Shown here in pieces: positions 1 to 13,700 of a stretch of 64,000 bases of DNA (the first letter of the stretch is position 1; the number at the start of each line of letters is the position of its first letter). The notes beneath the pieces were generated by a model. It had not been told where the DNA came from. It saw only the letters and a program-made list of their open reading frames with translations, and made no database searches. The position numbers and the translations under genes are program-made. Source of the DNA: Ricinus communis (Eukaryota > Streptophyta > Magnoliopsida > Malpighiales > Euphorbiaceae). The stretch spans positions 14,742,285 through 14,806,284 of the forward strand of contig NC_063265.1 in the NCBI RefSeq assembly GCF_019578655.1. Direction: 5' to 3'.

Positions 1-87
1 AGATAAAAAAAGATGTTTTCTTCTCAATTAAAGAGATCGCAATAATAAGAAATCTGACATGAGAATTTGACAAGAAGAGATACATAC

Positions 88-1619
88 TCCAAGTTCCAAA
101 TCATCTTGCCCTTGAATAATACCACGACCTTGCGCACCTTATCACCAAGGAAGAAAAATTTGAAGAAGCAACTAAGTTCAAATAATTAACCAAAAAACAG
201 AGAGAAATAACATCAATTGCTCTTAACATGTACCATTGCGACATGTATCGTAAGATTCAAAATTCAGAATTCAAGCATGACCATAAATCGGAGCACAAAT
301 TCCAACCAAATCAACATTGTTTCCCAGCAAGACCAAGTAACGAGAGGAGAGGTACTCGTTTTAATGTTAGGACATCCTTAACTTAAGGATGTAAAGGCCG
401 AGAACTTGGAAACCAAAGTCACAGGAGGCCTTATTACCATTAAACTTGTTTCCCAAGCTTATAGGAAATGTATAGATGAAAGAGAGAAAATTAGAAGAAG
501 CTTAAAACACGTGTGTTTGCTTTAAGCATCCATGCTTCAGCAAACAGAACATCAGTAAAAAGAATCAGACAGCTATTAGAAAATTACCATAATTTCTTTT
601 TAGTCCATAGTCAAATCCATATGCAAAATCGTCAAGCTCCAAGTGTTTCCATGAATTCTCCTTATCAAAACATAATACACCTTCGACAGAAACATTATCA
701 GATTTAGGTTCTGTAAGTAAATGCTGAACTTCTGTTGCATCATCTTCCAATGAAGGAACAAAAGGTTCGTCTATTTTTATCTGAAAAGAAGAACACCAAC
801 TTATATAAGAATACTGTTCTGAGGGAAGAAAATGATCAGAAATACTGCCATTTGCAAAACATCAGCAAAATCATGTGTCTCAGGCCATGTACCAAAAGGC
901 CAATTCTGAAAATATGCAATATAAGATGCAAGGAGTGGTATCATAAATAAATGCTTATGCAACATGCCTCTGCTCATGTGATCATAATCATATAACAACA
1001 CTACAATATAAACCTACAGGCAATGTAACTAATATTGCCTGCACTCTCTTAAGACCTAAAAAAAAAAATTAAAATAATATCCGAATATTGGTTCATTCAA
1101 CAATGACCAGGACCCTATTCTGAAAGAAACATATTAGAACTAAAACAGGAAGGAACTGTAAATAGACCATTCTTAAAAACCGTCGAACATGTGATGGAAA
1201 AATAACACCACTTGCCAAAGCTAAATTCTTTAATGGTGTAAGATAAATGTGGGTACCCATTTACTCTTTGCATCCAGATTTTTCGATGCTGCATAAGTCA
1301 TCATCTTTTGATGAAAGTAGCTGTTGGTGAAATGTTGAACAGCGTAATAACATTATAAAAGAAAAATCAGTACAGCTTTTAGATGTACACGACCATCTTC
1401 TGAATAAACTTTAAAAAATAGCAAACATAAACATGCAAATAATAACATTATTAAATTAATCAAATAAAATAAACCAGCATTCATTATAACATCATTCCAA
1501 GAACTTTTCCGCAATCAGTAACAATAACGTCAGAAAATTATGGATAAGAACGTATATTTTCTCACCCTTTGGCATTTCATATTGGCAAACTTCTTATTCG
1601 AATGTGCTCCGCTATCCAT
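88..1619 (-). CDS. Unidentified gene, 5' part (3 exons), runs off left edge
   Basis: I do not recognise this protein with certainty. Three minus-strand exons join in frame. Exon 1 is 1619-1566, starting at ATG (MDSGAHSNKK) and ending at a GTGAGA donor. Exon 2 is 780-588, after TTTTCAG, containing SLEDDATEVQHLLTEP and ending at GTAATT. Exon 3 is 137-88, reading GAQGRGIIQGQDDLELG and ending at GTATGT. The phases (0, 1, 0) fit and give 99 codons, after which the gene leaves the window. The product so far is acidic and soluble, with no membrane segment. A CT-rich leader lies upstream on the same strand (about 2510-2160). If order is conserved with Arabidopsis, the gene beyond translin there is the TRF-like Myb gene TRFL8 (At2g37025, from memory). 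That identity is only a guess from synteny. Confidence 0.55.
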
Positions 1620-2016
1620 TTCATTTCCAAGCATGCATCACAATTTCCATTGTTCCCTATTATAACAATTAAGACACAACATGCCTGATTATTCTCTGTT
1701 TGTTAGCAAGAGAAAAGTAAATAAAATGTAAATTCTTTTTAAAAATCGCGGAGTGCAAATTTATAAGTTAATATTATTTATTCAAATCCACAGTTAAAAC
1801 AACACAAGAGAAAAAACAAAACTGATCATCTGTTTGGATGCTGAAAAAATGCAGGCACGTTAAATAATCAATGACTGAATTTATTTTTAAAAAAAATCTA
1901 ATTCAGTTATTCTTTTCTCATTTTTCATGTGTAAATTATAAAATCAGAAATGAATAAAAAAAATACCCATACCTACACACTAATCAGTTCAGCTTTAGTT
2001 AAGCTTATCCACTTTT

Positions 2017-2070
2017 GAGAGAGAGAGAGAGAGAGAGACAACAAAAATAAATAAATAAATAAATAATTCC
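2017..2070. repeat. (GA)11 microsatellite followed by an AAAT-type run
   Basis: Eleven uninterrupted GA units (2017-2038) are followed after a short spacer by about five AAAT-like tetranucleotide units. It lies in the probable leader intron of the left-edge gene. A likely polymorphic marker. Confidence 0.9.
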
Positions 2071-2159
2071 CTGGTTTTTTCTCGGGAAACAAACACACTG
2101 TAAATAAGAAAGCAACTTAGCTTAAGATAGCGTAAAAAAATTAAAAAAATAAAAATAAA

Positions 2160-2510
2160 AACCTCATTCATCGGCGACGAGAAAAAACAAGCTTAAAAAT
2201 CTCCGATCTAACCAATGATGAGCTCAAAACAAATCTGCAGATTTAAACAAAAATCCATAAACAAAACCAAATCAAGGTCGAGCAGGCTACATAGGCATTA
2301 AGAAGAGTAAATATTAAAAAAAATATATACAGAGAGAGAGAGAGAGAGAGAGAGAAGATCTGACCGATAGATAGAGGATAGTAAGTGGAAGATAGAGGGA
2401 AAGAGAAATAACTTCGAGCGAATGTTCGAAACCGAAACCAAAAAGAAAAAAGAAAAAAGAAAAGAGAAAAAGGAAAGCTGAAGCTCACAACCGCCAAAAC
2501 GCGACACGAA
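2160..2510 (-). promoter_or_regulatory. CT-rich 5' leader / core promoter region of the left-edge gene
   Basis: On the minus strand this stretch is strongly pyrimidine-rich, including a CT dinucleotide run and many TTTTC blocks, which is typical of plant 5' leaders and initiator regions. It lies about 0.5-0.9 kb upstream of the proposed ATG at 1619, so a leader intron would have to separate them. No clear TATA box was found. Two overlapping minus-strand reading frames here encode only phenylalanine/serine-rich low-complexity peptides and were not accepted as genes. Confidence 0.35.
2331..2355. repeat. (AG)12 microsatellite
   Basis: An uninterrupted AG dinucleotide run of 25 bases inside the CT-rich leader (read on the minus strand) of the left-edge gene. 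Such GA/CT runs are frequent in plant 5' leaders and are bound by GAGA-binding BBR/BPC proteins. Binding here is not shown. Confidence 0.9.
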
Positions 2511-4961
2511 ATAGTGAGAAAGAAAATGACACAGAAAAGAAAATATTTTTATGCTAGTGTAGTAGTGTACTAGTGTTATATTCGCCGGAATCGAAATGAA
2601 TTTTATTTTTCTTTAGATAATTTTGCATTCAAGTCCGATGCGGACAGAGGACATGACAGGTGGACGCCAACTAAAAAACATTGAAGAAAAAGAAAAAAAA
2701 AAGAGAAGAATATGAATATGATGTGTTTTATTATCCGTAGTTAATGTTTTTACATTTTAGGCATTGAGAGATATATTTTATATTTAATGAGTATGATGTA
2801 TTATTTTTAATTTTTTAAAAATATATATTTTTAATTTTTATATAAATTTTATGTGTAATTAACTTAAATTATAACTAAATTATAAATTTATATATATAAT
2901 ATAAAATTTAAAATCTATAAATATATTAAGATTTTATTTAATAAAAAAACTAATATATATAATTATTATTTAAAAAATAAGAAATAATATATTACTGAAA
3001 AATGTTAAAGAAAATAAACCACTTAATACGATAACTTTTTTAAGTTTATCCAAAATTTTAAAGGCGAGTTTCTTACAATCGTTCTTGTCAAGACAGACAG
3101 GTTGACGGATTTAATAACGGTAACGGAGGATCGGCGGATAAAGAGAAAAATGAAAAGAAAGGGGTGGTCACATCGCAGGCTAGTATTGGTTTATTTTGTT
3201 TTGTGACTGACTTATTAGTAGTCACTGGTCAGAAAGGTGCGCCCACATGTTTCGCCAGTGCTTGAATTTGGCTAACAGAAAAAAAGAGAAAACTGGTAGG
3301 TGGGTGGTTATTTGTAGGCTCGAGAGGGTTGGGTTAATGCAGGGCTCGCCAATTCATTATCCAACAAGCTGAAGAAATGTGGAGTCATCAGCTGGGTATG
3401 CATGTGACACTCTTAAAAAGTTTATAACACCTCCTTGGTTAACCCAGCTGATCGCCTTCTCAGCAATAACTCTTCCAATCTTATGCTGTCAATTTTGTTG
3501 TAATTATTCTATTGGGTGATTTTATAATCAATTTCTAAATATAGGTAACATCTGTACTGTTGGATCATCTTGACAATATTTACTCTTTACATGTCTCCTA
3601 TTAATTATAAATAATCATCTCTTTATTTTAATTATATTAAAATCATAATCAATTTCTATTAATAAAAAGTGACTAAGGAGATAATGTGATTTTTTAAAAA
3701 GAGAGAAAAATAAAAATAAATAAAATAATAAAATAATAAAATATTTTTTCTATTTTTAAATTTAAATAGAGAAATATGACTTAAAACTTTTTTTAAAATA
3801 AGAATAAATTAAAATCTCTTGAAATGCTAACTTTTAAATATACTCCATATAACAAACAAAGAAAATATGAGTTAAGAGATATTCGTATAAATTGCCAAAA
3901 ACCTCTTCTTTTACTTTTCTTTTATATGATTCGCACCATTGGCCAATGAACTTACATCTGTTAAAACTAACAGTGTTTCACTTTTCCGTTCCCATTATTA
4001 AATTTTTTAATAGCGAAAAAGATAATAGTGTATGACTAGGAATAATTATTTGAATCTTGACATCATCTAATTAAGTGAAAGATGCTTTGATGGAGTCTGA
4101 AAGTTATTGCAGTAAATACATGCATTATGCATGCTTTAATCATTACTAGGTAGATTGACCACAAAGTAACTAATTGCTAATTGGTGTTCTTGGGAAGCAA
4201 GTTGATTGGGGTAATCGATGTTAATATTTTAATCCAATTGAAATCATCATCATAACCGTTAATTGAGTACAAGGGCATTCTCACCATTTGCACTCTGAAG
4301 CAGGAACCACAGTGTCACTTCATTGATTATCAGACATCATTACTACTGATAATACTAAATCCTAAAGGTAAAATCAATGTTAGTAACAGAATTCACACCA
4401 GTTTAATGTAATCAGACAATGTTGGAAGTCCAAATCTAACTTGTTTTGTAGACATGGGAGGGGGGGATTGTGTGGGGTTATGGTGACAAGTGCACCACCC
4501 ATCAGTGATGACGAAAATATTTCTCACAGGATCTTTTGGACCATTTGTTTCCAGCTCTTATGAATGGTGCTTACGTCCATATTATTTATGATCTCCACCT
4601 TTACAGAGAATGGCAATCTTCAACTTGTCCAGAACAAACATTCACATAGGGAAGCACCATTTAGATGACAGTAAAACTTAATAGATGTGAACTACTTTCA
4701 TAAGTTGTTCTACCCCAGTACTAATGGTTTGATAATATATAATAATGAACCTTTTTATGTTCATATTGCCTGTTTTTCATGTCAACATATATATGCAGAG
4801 TAGAGAGAAATTTAGCAGATGTTTTCTCAAAAATCTGGATTATCATCCACCGGACAGTTGCCAACGTCATCCTTCTTGAAATATTTCCTCCAGATGAATG
4901 AATATAAAAAACCATCAAACATATAACTAGAGGGGTAACAGGCAGCACGTGACTATCAAAT
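2511..4961. other. Intergenic spacer, divergent promoter of left gene and translin 3' flank
   Basis: No coding region was found. About 2580-3060 and 3590-3850 are very AT-rich. About 3060-3560 is of more even composition. Roughly 4420-4960 is the downstream flank of translin on the minus strand and may hold its 3' trailer. No reading frame here has splice support or a recognisable product. Confidence 0.6.
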
Positions 4962-6980
4962 CTATGACTGACCTTCAACTATCTGGTCTGCAACTAAATC
5001 TCCGTTGCTTGCTAGACCTCGGATCTTAACATCATAGTATACTTCTTCAACTCTTCTTAGATCATACTTCATGCCTGCAAGAGAGGAGCAGAGGAATTCA
5101 TGAACCCAACTTATATAAGATATAACATTGTCAAGGACACCAGAAAAGTCCGGAGGTGTAAAAAGAAGAAAATTGACAGGATAAGCATAAGAACAAATGG
5201 TTACCATCAAACTTCTTGCGCAGAAAATCATTCCGGAGATTAAGCATGCGAAAAGCAGCATGAAGATCTGTCAAGAACTTCAACACCTTTCTTGGGCAAT
5301 CATAGTCCCCAGCAGTTACTCGGTTCACCACATATCGAGGCTGAAAAAATACAATAGACATGCATGACGAGCTTTCATACAGAATCGATCAATTGCTAAA
5401 TTCAGAAAAAAGTTTCACTATTGTGGTAGTTTCTCCTCCACACCTCTCTCTCTCAGGCTAGGACTTAAGTTACTTCTACAACACTACAAGAAATCACAAC
5501 TGCTCCTAAAATGTCTAAGACAAAGTATACCTCAAACCAACATATGAGCAGCATTTGTAGCATGTATAAGCAGGATACATTTCCTCTCAGAGTCTGAAAA
5601 GAATAGTTCTTACCATTTCATTTGACATGAAGCAAATACCTGCACAGATGCAAAATTAGAAATTTAATGTTTCTAGCAAGAGAGCATCCACTTGCAACAA
5701 TGAAAAGAAATATCAAACTGGTCCCTTTTTCTAGAAGAACTAAGTCCACTTAAAAAAAAATAACACATGCCATTACTTCATAATATAAGTATGAACAAAT
5801 CAACCCAAAAACATCCAGCACCTGCACCAATATGCTAAGCAGCTTGAAGTCCAAGCTTATAGAAGTAGTTCATATACAAGCATATTAACTATCAACCTGA
5901 CACATCTAATAATTAAATATAAATATATGTAAATAATTGGATTCTCTTACATACAACTCTATCAATCTTTCACAATGTTTACCGATTTTTAGTTCATAAA
6001 TCATAACAAAAAAAATTTTGAAATATATTATCTTGCTACCTAGCCATATAAAAAATAATAGAAGCGAAGCATGAAAAGAATGTCTAGAGACTAGAGCCAA
6101 ATACTAACCAATCAGATAGTCCTCAATGTCCAAACCAAACTCTGAACTATTCACTGCAGCAAAATGAAATAAAATCAAATAAACTACAAAAACATCACAT
6201 CACATGTGAATCCAATAAAATTTTATCATAAGGATACATACATCCAAGTTTTTCCTCAGCTTCAGAATGTAAAAGCAAATTTCCAGTCTCTAACCAATGC
6301 ATAAAAGCAAGCAAAGAAACCACTGTTTGCGTTTCACTTTTCCAATCTCCATGATACCTGAATCAATTTATACACCACCAAAATAAAGAACGCCAATCAC
6401 TTGAATCCAGCTGAAAAAAAAAAATACCTATAAAATTGACCAGGGCGATCTTTAATAATATCTGCGAGTTGGCTATAAAGTTTCTTTAAGACTTCAATTT
6501 GTGCTTTAGCCTCTTCTAAGATCTCTATTTCCACAATTACAAACAAATAATTAGAATTCAAATGCGAAGAAAAAAGAATGGAGAAAATTTGCTAAAAAGA
6601 ACTAGAATAATACCTGAAACAGGGCGAGACTGGTGAACGAGAAGGAGACTGACATGGATGCATCTAGAAGAGGACTCGATTTCCGAGACTACTGATCGAA
6701 TTTTCTCTCGTACGCTTCCGGATTCTTCTAGATGTGTACGGAACTCCTTGAACTGATTTTCTAGTGTAGGAGGTGAAGATGAGTTCCTGTCACCTGTGGC
6801 AGCCATTGTTAAAGAGGAGAAACAGATGGTTGAGCAGAGAGAACGAAACGGTGCGTTTTGGAGAGCAGAAAGAGGTCTGGCAGAGGAAGGGAGGGTAGTG
6901 AGAGAAATGGAAGCGAGGATGTTAGGGTTTAAGGAGCGGTAGAGTGAAAGGATGTAGGCGTTTCGAAACGCCGATTTCAT
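4962..6980 (-). CDS. TSN: Translin, putatively organelle-targeted (299 aa, 7 exons)
   Basis: This is a single-stranded nucleic-acid-binding protein of the translin family; with TRAX it forms C3PO, the RNase complex that removes passenger strands and processes tRNA leaders. Coding exons on the minus strand are 6980-6614, 6524-6428, 6357-6242, 6153-6109, 5640-5615, 5340-5205 and 5074-4962. All introns are GT-AG, and the sum is 300 codons including TAG. Recognisable translin blocks are FKEFRTHLEESGSVREKIR, DRPGQFYRYHGDWKSE, GLDIEDYLIGICFMSNE, RYVVNRVTAGDYDCP, MLNLRNDFLRKKFDG and YDLRRVEEVYYDVKIRGL. The first 58 residues are rich in Ser, Leu, Ala and Arg and lack acidic residues, like a mitochondrial or plastid presequence. 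The internal ATG at 6806 (MAATGD) has a better initiation context and would give a 241-residue core protein. Both starts are plausible. Confidence 0.93.
6922..6931 (-). promoter_or_regulatory. Telo-box (TAAACCCTAA) near translin 5' end
   Basis: On the minus strand this 10-mer is the plant interstitial telomere motif. It is usually found close to transcription starts of translation-related and cycling-cell genes. Here it falls inside the codons of the N-terminal extension, upstream of the internal ATG at 6806, which fits some transcripts having the extension as leader. Confidence 0.5.
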
Positions 6981-7790
6981 TTCTTTTGTATTCTCCCTTA
7001 GATTTATCTCGTAAATTCTTTTTTCTTTTTTATGCCTATACTCGACTCTTCACTAATCTCTGGAGTTAATTTCCAAAAAAAAAAAAAAAAAAAGGTCCCT
7101 GGAGTAATGTCTCAAAACTGGACCGTCAACAACCCGATTAAAACGTCATTGGTTGAACTGATTTTACCAAAGTATGATTTGACATTTTTGACATATTATA
7201 TTTGCAAGTCATTTAATGTATTATAAATATTACCTTATCATATAAATCTATAAAAATTAAAATTACCCTTATAACGGACCCTTTAATATGGCATGTTGTA
7301 TTGGCAGATTTTTAATCACAAAATTCAAATTTTTAAGTATTGAACTTTTATTAGCTAACAAATAGCTAACCATGAGATTTAAATTTTATTCTTTTCTAAA
7401 GTCAATTATTTCAGTCTTCCTCCTCCTCTTGCTGGAAATGGCTGATCATCACCACTCCTCATCACTTAAAAACAAATAAACTGCAAGTGAAATTGATGAC
7501 CAAAGACAGCAAAGCTATGAGCATGAAAATCATTTTCTCTTACTTCCTCATAGGATGTAAAAATGTGGTCAGCTTCCTACATCGTCTAAGCCAACACTCA
7601 TACAACTTGCTTACAGAAAGAAAATGATTACAAAAACCTAACTTGGGTCATTACACCTGATCTACACTGACTAATCTGATTTGCTAGCCACCTGTTTACT
7701 CTGCTGTTGCATCACTTGGAGGAGTTTGTGTTGCTTCTTTTCTTATCTTTCTGTACGCAAGAAATATATCAACGACTGTAACTTCCCTAC
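6981..7790. other. Spacer between translin start and ABCG transporter 3' end
   Basis: The proximal promoter of translin (minus strand) is followed by an A-homopolymer (about 7076-7093), then AT-rich DNA. From about 7440 it becomes less AT-biased and is probably the 3' trailer of the ABCG gene on the minus strand. The short plus-strand frame at 7032-7226 crosses the A tract and resembles nothing, so it was not called. Confidence 0.5.
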
Positions 7791-10700
7791 TCATTTCTTT
7801 TGGAAGGTAACCAGCAGAAAGTAAGCTATAAAACGGCAGAGTATGCCGGTAAGAATGAGAAGTTCCAAGCAAAGACTCCAGTGACCGAGATCATAGCCGC
7901 TTTCTAGTAACGAGTGGCAGCGAGTTATCAGCCAGACCCCGGAGTACCTAAACACCATTGCAGAAGAGGGAAATGGAGGAAGGTTTAAAACCAGGTTATG
8001 GGTTACATAACTTTTTTCTTGGGACATGCATTTTACTTACTTATTTTTTGTGGTTGAAAACTAAATCATAAAACATGCACAAGTTTCTCCATATTTGACT
8101 AAGAAATGGATTTTTAATGGGGCGCGGATACTTTGAGCTACCTCCCCCAAAACAATACTTCATTTGCAGTTACCCTTTTACATGAGTTGTCTTTTAGGTG
8201 ACAACATGTGCACATTAAACAGTTCGATTTTTATTCTGATCAATGACAGAGGAGCAAGGGGAAAAGATTATAACAAACCTTTCTGCATTTGCAATGATAA
8301 AAGCTTCCATGGCCCATTTCGGGTAGCACAAAGATCCCAAATGCTTCACTAGTCCAGTTTGTTGCTCCTGAGTTGCAATGAGAGTTAGGACAACAGGAAG
8401 AAGCACTGACCACTGCATATAGAAGAAAACAAGGAAGAAGCTTATTAGCTACAAAATTAACAAGCTACGGTTATAAATGAACAGTAATGTATTCCAGCAT
8501 GTACCAGTTGGGCAGGACTAGGTTCGAGGTAGATGGCAAATATATAAGCAACGCCAGTCACACAGTATACAAGGCAAATCAAAACAATGTAATTGTCTGT
8601 AAAACTTGACCTAGGATTGTTGAAGAAATAGAACATGGATAAATAAACCAGAGGTTTGACAAATGTATTGAAATGGTCAAGTGTATCTTTTGATAGAAAA
8701 TAAGCTAGACTGCTGATTCCAGATGCACTCTCTCTCCAGTAGTGTAATTTGTCCAGAGAAAATGACCTTAATGCTGCAATCTTGCATAGCAATGCTGCAA
8801 AGAAAGATCTTATGTAAGAGAAAGAACATGATACAAAATACATTAACTTAAAGACGACGTGCATTAAACACCTTGTGGTGTTGTTATTAGTTGTTTGAAT
8901 AGCAGCTTATGCTAGGTAAGAGATAAAATGTTCACTTTATAAATTATCAAGAATAAAGGTGAAATCGTAGCGTTTTCCTTATCTCAATCTCATGGAACAG
9001 AGAAAGTCATATAGCGTAATAAAATGGCGTAGCCACCAAGATTGTCCTTTTCAACTTACAAATAGCAATGACAGTGAAAGTATAGCCAGTGGACCCAAAT
9101 GTTTCATCATCCACTTCTGTAAGAGTTCCTAAGCAGGCTCCGGCTAATAATAGAATAAGATAATCAACTGCTTGTAGTCTAGCTTCTCGTAGTCGTTGCT
9201 TGCCAACCCTGAAAAGAAGAAAGCTGTAGAATAAAATGACTGTACAGCAAACTTGAGAGGTCATAAAATTGCATAGCCAAGGAATACAACCAAAATTATA
9301 GTGATGCCAAACAAATTGTGAAATAAATCTTCAGATATCTGAGATATGATTGCTCTTCAGCATCATTAGCCAAGCTTCTTATTCTCATCTAATTGAATCT
9401 AAATAATCTAGGAGATATAAAAAGATAATGCCTGAAAAGTAGACACTTATTCTTTACAGTAAGAAATAAAGTTAAAAAACAGTACCTCCCAAGAAAATAT
9501 CGATACTGGCGGCTTACACTAGGAGTTCTTCGGTTGGATAAATCATTAGACTTTTGAAAATTGCTCTGTATATAATCTTTTTGTAGTTCAACATTGCACT
9601 TCATATCCTGCCACAGATCTCCAGCAAAAGACTGTTCAGTATCGGCAGCACTAGGTTCTGTTGAATTACTTGTAGTCGAGCCTGCACCAAGTCCATCACA
9701 AAGATGCAGCATATCTGGGGGCACTGCATACCCATTATGTAGCATCCATCTTATAGGCAGCTGTTCATGAGTCACATTTGCTTCTGGTTTCACTATACCT
9801 TCTAGAATGTCAATGTAGTGGTCTGGAGGAGTAACATGCTCTGGTACAATAATCCCGAGGCCAGCAAAGTACTCTTCAACTTTCTTTGCTGATCCATGAT
9901 ACACAGTAATGCCACCTTTTGCTAGAAGTATCAAGTCATCAAACATCTTGAACAAGGCATAACTGGACCATAAGAAACTAAACATTAGTTTTTGCCCATT
10001 TTTATCTATTTTATGATTCTTCTAACTGATAATTACCGATAATCAGAACAAGTTATCAAGCAACAGAGAGTAAAATCATTGTTATGATTTCTGAAGTAAG
10101 CCATGATTGAATGACATTTATGATCCATCTTCCCAAGACTTGTTAGATAAGTGTAGTGTATGGCCACATTCTTATTCTCTTGACCTTCTACTTCTATCAC
10201 CATTTCATCTTCCTTTAAGTTCACCAAGATGTAAGTGGAGGATTGCATTCTACTCTCAAGAAAGATTATATCCTATCCAGAATCCATTTTTCTTCTTTTA
10301 AGAGGGTGGATCTCCTAAACCGATAAAATTCAACATAGAGAAGTCATGTCCTACTTAACAAGCCTTTTTCTTCTTCTCGTGCACAGACAGTAAAGCTAAG
10401 CATCAAGGTATTGGTTTTCAATTTTCACCCATTATACTTAAAAGGAGATCAATTTGAAGATAAACTAGTAGAGGAATTGGAAAAGTGTCTAATCTCATGA
10501 GGCAGATATCAAAATATATATGCATTTGAAGTGTGGGGCAATAGTATAAAATATCAAGCATGCTAGTAGTACACTCCGGCATAAGGAAATTCAATCAACA
10601 CAATTAATCATGATTTAACTCTATAGTGTATTAGACTAGTGACCAAATCAAGTACATTTCTCAAAGGGTTAAGTACTTTAAGGAAGAGCATATATCTCCA

Positions 10701-13700
10701 TAGCATTTTCAAGAAATCAGAGAGAGTATATACCTAGGCTGATGCACGACCATGCAGATATTTACCCCTTCCAGAGCTTCACGTCGCAGTGCCTTTAAAA
10801 GTAACTGTGAAGAAGCACTGTCCAAACCAGATGTGGGCTCATCCAAAATCAATAGAGAAGGTTCCATCACCATTTCAATCCCAACATTCACACGTTTTCT
10901 CTGGCCTCCAGAAATTCCTCGCTTCTCCACTGTCCCAACCAAAGAATCTCTCACAGCCTGTAATCCCAAGGCCTCGATAACTCTTTCGATAACCAAAACC
11001 TTGTCTGCTTTAGGCATATCATCAGATAATCTCCAATATGATAGAACCCAACACAAAAGATGTTGTAAGAATCAGAACGAATAGATGGAACGCAGTGAAA
11101 TTTAACATTTGAAGCAAAACAATCAATGAAGAATAATTTTAGCAATAAAGGGAGATTGCCATATAAGCAATAAAAATTTAAATAGTAGAGTTCCAGTAGA
11201 AAAGTTAATAGCTATAATAGCTAGAAGTAGGGAATTCTAATTACTTTAGGAAATAATCAACTGCAAAGGACAACTGATAGGTCAACAAACTTGAGCATAT
11301 TCCCTAAGAAAATTCTGTCAGTAAACCTGATTTGATACAAGTTATGTCATCTATTGTCATTTCTATCTTTCTTCATATGGAAAAATAATTTTACTGATAC
11401 ATCATGAGATGTGATGATTTTGGACAACCATGTATAAAAGTCAACATGGGTACTGCAGCAAAACAAGCTATATGCTGCTTACCTGCACCTTGCATTGAAT
11501 CGGAGATTCTCTTCCACTGTCAAGTTGCCATGCACGATATCATCTTGTGGCACAAAACCAATAATTTTCTTATAAGAGTGAATAGGTTCATTTTTTCCAT
11601 TTATAAGAATTGAACCTTTCATAGTGCATCCAGTTGCTTTTCCCGCCAAAGCAGAAAGAAAAGTTGTCTTGCCAGCTCCTGATGGACCCATGACAGCAGA
11701 AACTCTGCCTGGCATAATTTTCCCAGTCACACACCTAAGAAGATGTCTATTTTTCCCTTTCAAAGTGAGGGTTAAGTCCTTAAAAGCAACCTCTATCACT
11801 GGTCTTGTTTTGATATCAGTATCTGTAGCCATTGAGATTATCCCTGAGAAGGTCAAGTTCTGTTGCTGCTCCTGCATAGCTCTCTCCTTCTCAAGTTGAC
11901 CATATGCATACTTAAAAATTTGACTGTGAGTATGCAATTGTTTACCCTTTGGCATATTCTTTTTAATGTTTTTATCTCCGATCTCTATATTAAATCCTTC
12001 AGGACTATTTGGATCATCCTCAATAGCACGCATCATTTTTGTGAGGTTGGTTGGCTCATTTTTCTTTGTTTTACCAGTTGCAGATGATGATGTATCATCT
12101 GACGTGTGTTTAGTTTGACCTGTACCCTTCAGCTCTGGTTGCATTCTAGATTTTTGGCGAGAAAATGTACGTGAAAACTGTTGTTGCAATCCAAATGCAC
12201 GTTTCTTGGCACCATCTTTTGCAGTTTTCCACCTTTCACGTGCTTGTGCAGTTTCTCTTGCTTGTCTTGCTGCAGCTTCTCTAGACTTGGCTGCTTTTCT
12301 TTCTCGTGTAGAGAGAGCTTGGTCAGAGCAGTTAACAATAATGAGAAGCAGAGTCGTCAGCGAAGCCTGCATAAGCAAGTGAATGATATTAAATACCACC
12401 GGATCCAACCAACAGAAGGAATATCATGGTGCCATAGTGAAATTGGTGCAGCTTGGCACGAGCTAAGTCCCGTGTGGCCTTAAACCCATCCTAGGTCAAA
12501 CTCCCTAAGCAATTTCGTTAAAACTGCAACATTGAATAGCTCTTTTGTGCTATGTACATATCTGGGCAGTGTGTTCCCCATACTTCCAATACAGACTCAG
12601 GTAAATAATCCCTGTGTCACCAGGCATCAATAACCTCTTTCTTTTAAGCGAAATTAGAAAATTTCAATAGCATTTGTTAAATTGATGTAAAAGAAAACTG
12701 GGAAAGAAAATGTTCAATCTGTCAAAAACTGAAAGCAGATCGACAGAAAATCTTCACCAAGTATGAAAAGAAACTATAAGCTGAAAGATGCAACTGAGAA
12801 AATGTTCATCTTGCAAACCGGTTTTTTGTTCCAGTACTTGGAAGCTATGACTTACGATAAGAATAACCCCATAGGCACGAAGATTTTGATTGGCAGTATT
12901 TGATTTACAGGTAGTCAACTTGAAGCACGCTGCAAATGAAATTAAAAGTTCCATAGTTACATATCCATCAAACAAAATATATTTAAGATATTACAATATG
13001 AGATGGTTCATTTTTGTTTCCTTCGCCGTCAAACTAGAATGCCATATTAATAAACTAAGACAGATTCTGAATCTCTTTCAATGGTGAAAGGAAATGATAT
13101 TAGAAACCTTATAATGTGCTATACGTAAATGAGATATCTAAAAACTTACCTTTTTGATAAGTGGAACCCGTCATGCAGTAATGTCTGCATTCACGAAAAC
13201 ATATAGTTAGAACATACATTTGCTAAGCACAAACCAGTGCACTACTAGATTGTGGACATGAAGTTGCTGATAGAAACTCAGATTTTAAAATGATATCTAT
13301 TTGAGAATGCATATTGCAAGCAACATGTGCAGTGAGTTTGGGGATAAAAAGCAATACCCACTACTGCAAGGGACTTTAAGAGTGGTCGTTGGGCAGTATG
13401 CTCCTGGCGGACAAAAGATTTCACTAGCACTACCAACATCAGACCAGATATCTGCAGCACCACAGGTATGATTTGGCTGTCCGGGAGGTATTTGGTAACT
13501 ATATCTGCAAGTTTTTTCTACCAATAAATATTAATTCATAGTAAACACCATGAAAGGAATACAAATGAAATTCAAATTCAAAGATATGAACTTACGGGTC
13601 ACATACTCCGGTTGTTTTATTAAGTTTTGCAACTGGACAATAGGAACCTAATGGGCAAGCTTCATTACGAGAACATGGAAAAAAGAAATAATATAAGTAT

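Noticed and set aside
88..160. Reading of the minus strand as FLGDKVRKVVVLFKGKM, reminiscent of translation initiation factor IF3
   Set aside because: It ignores a good acceptor at 138. The spliced frame (GAQGRGIIQGQDDLELG) fits the phase of the preceding exon, while the IF3-like frame does not.
801..1001. Minus-strand frame of 66 aa with hydrophobic stretch
   Set aside because: Lies in the intron between exons 1 and 2 of the left-edge gene; no similarity.
2243..2507. Minus-strand frames of 84 and 69 aa rich in Phe/Ser/Leu
   Set aside because: Low-complexity translations of the CT-rich leader and AG microsatellite.
6558..6613. Continuation of the translin first exon past the splice donor
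   Set aside because: The GT donor at 6613 restores the conserved RPVSEILEEAKAQ sequence in the next exon.
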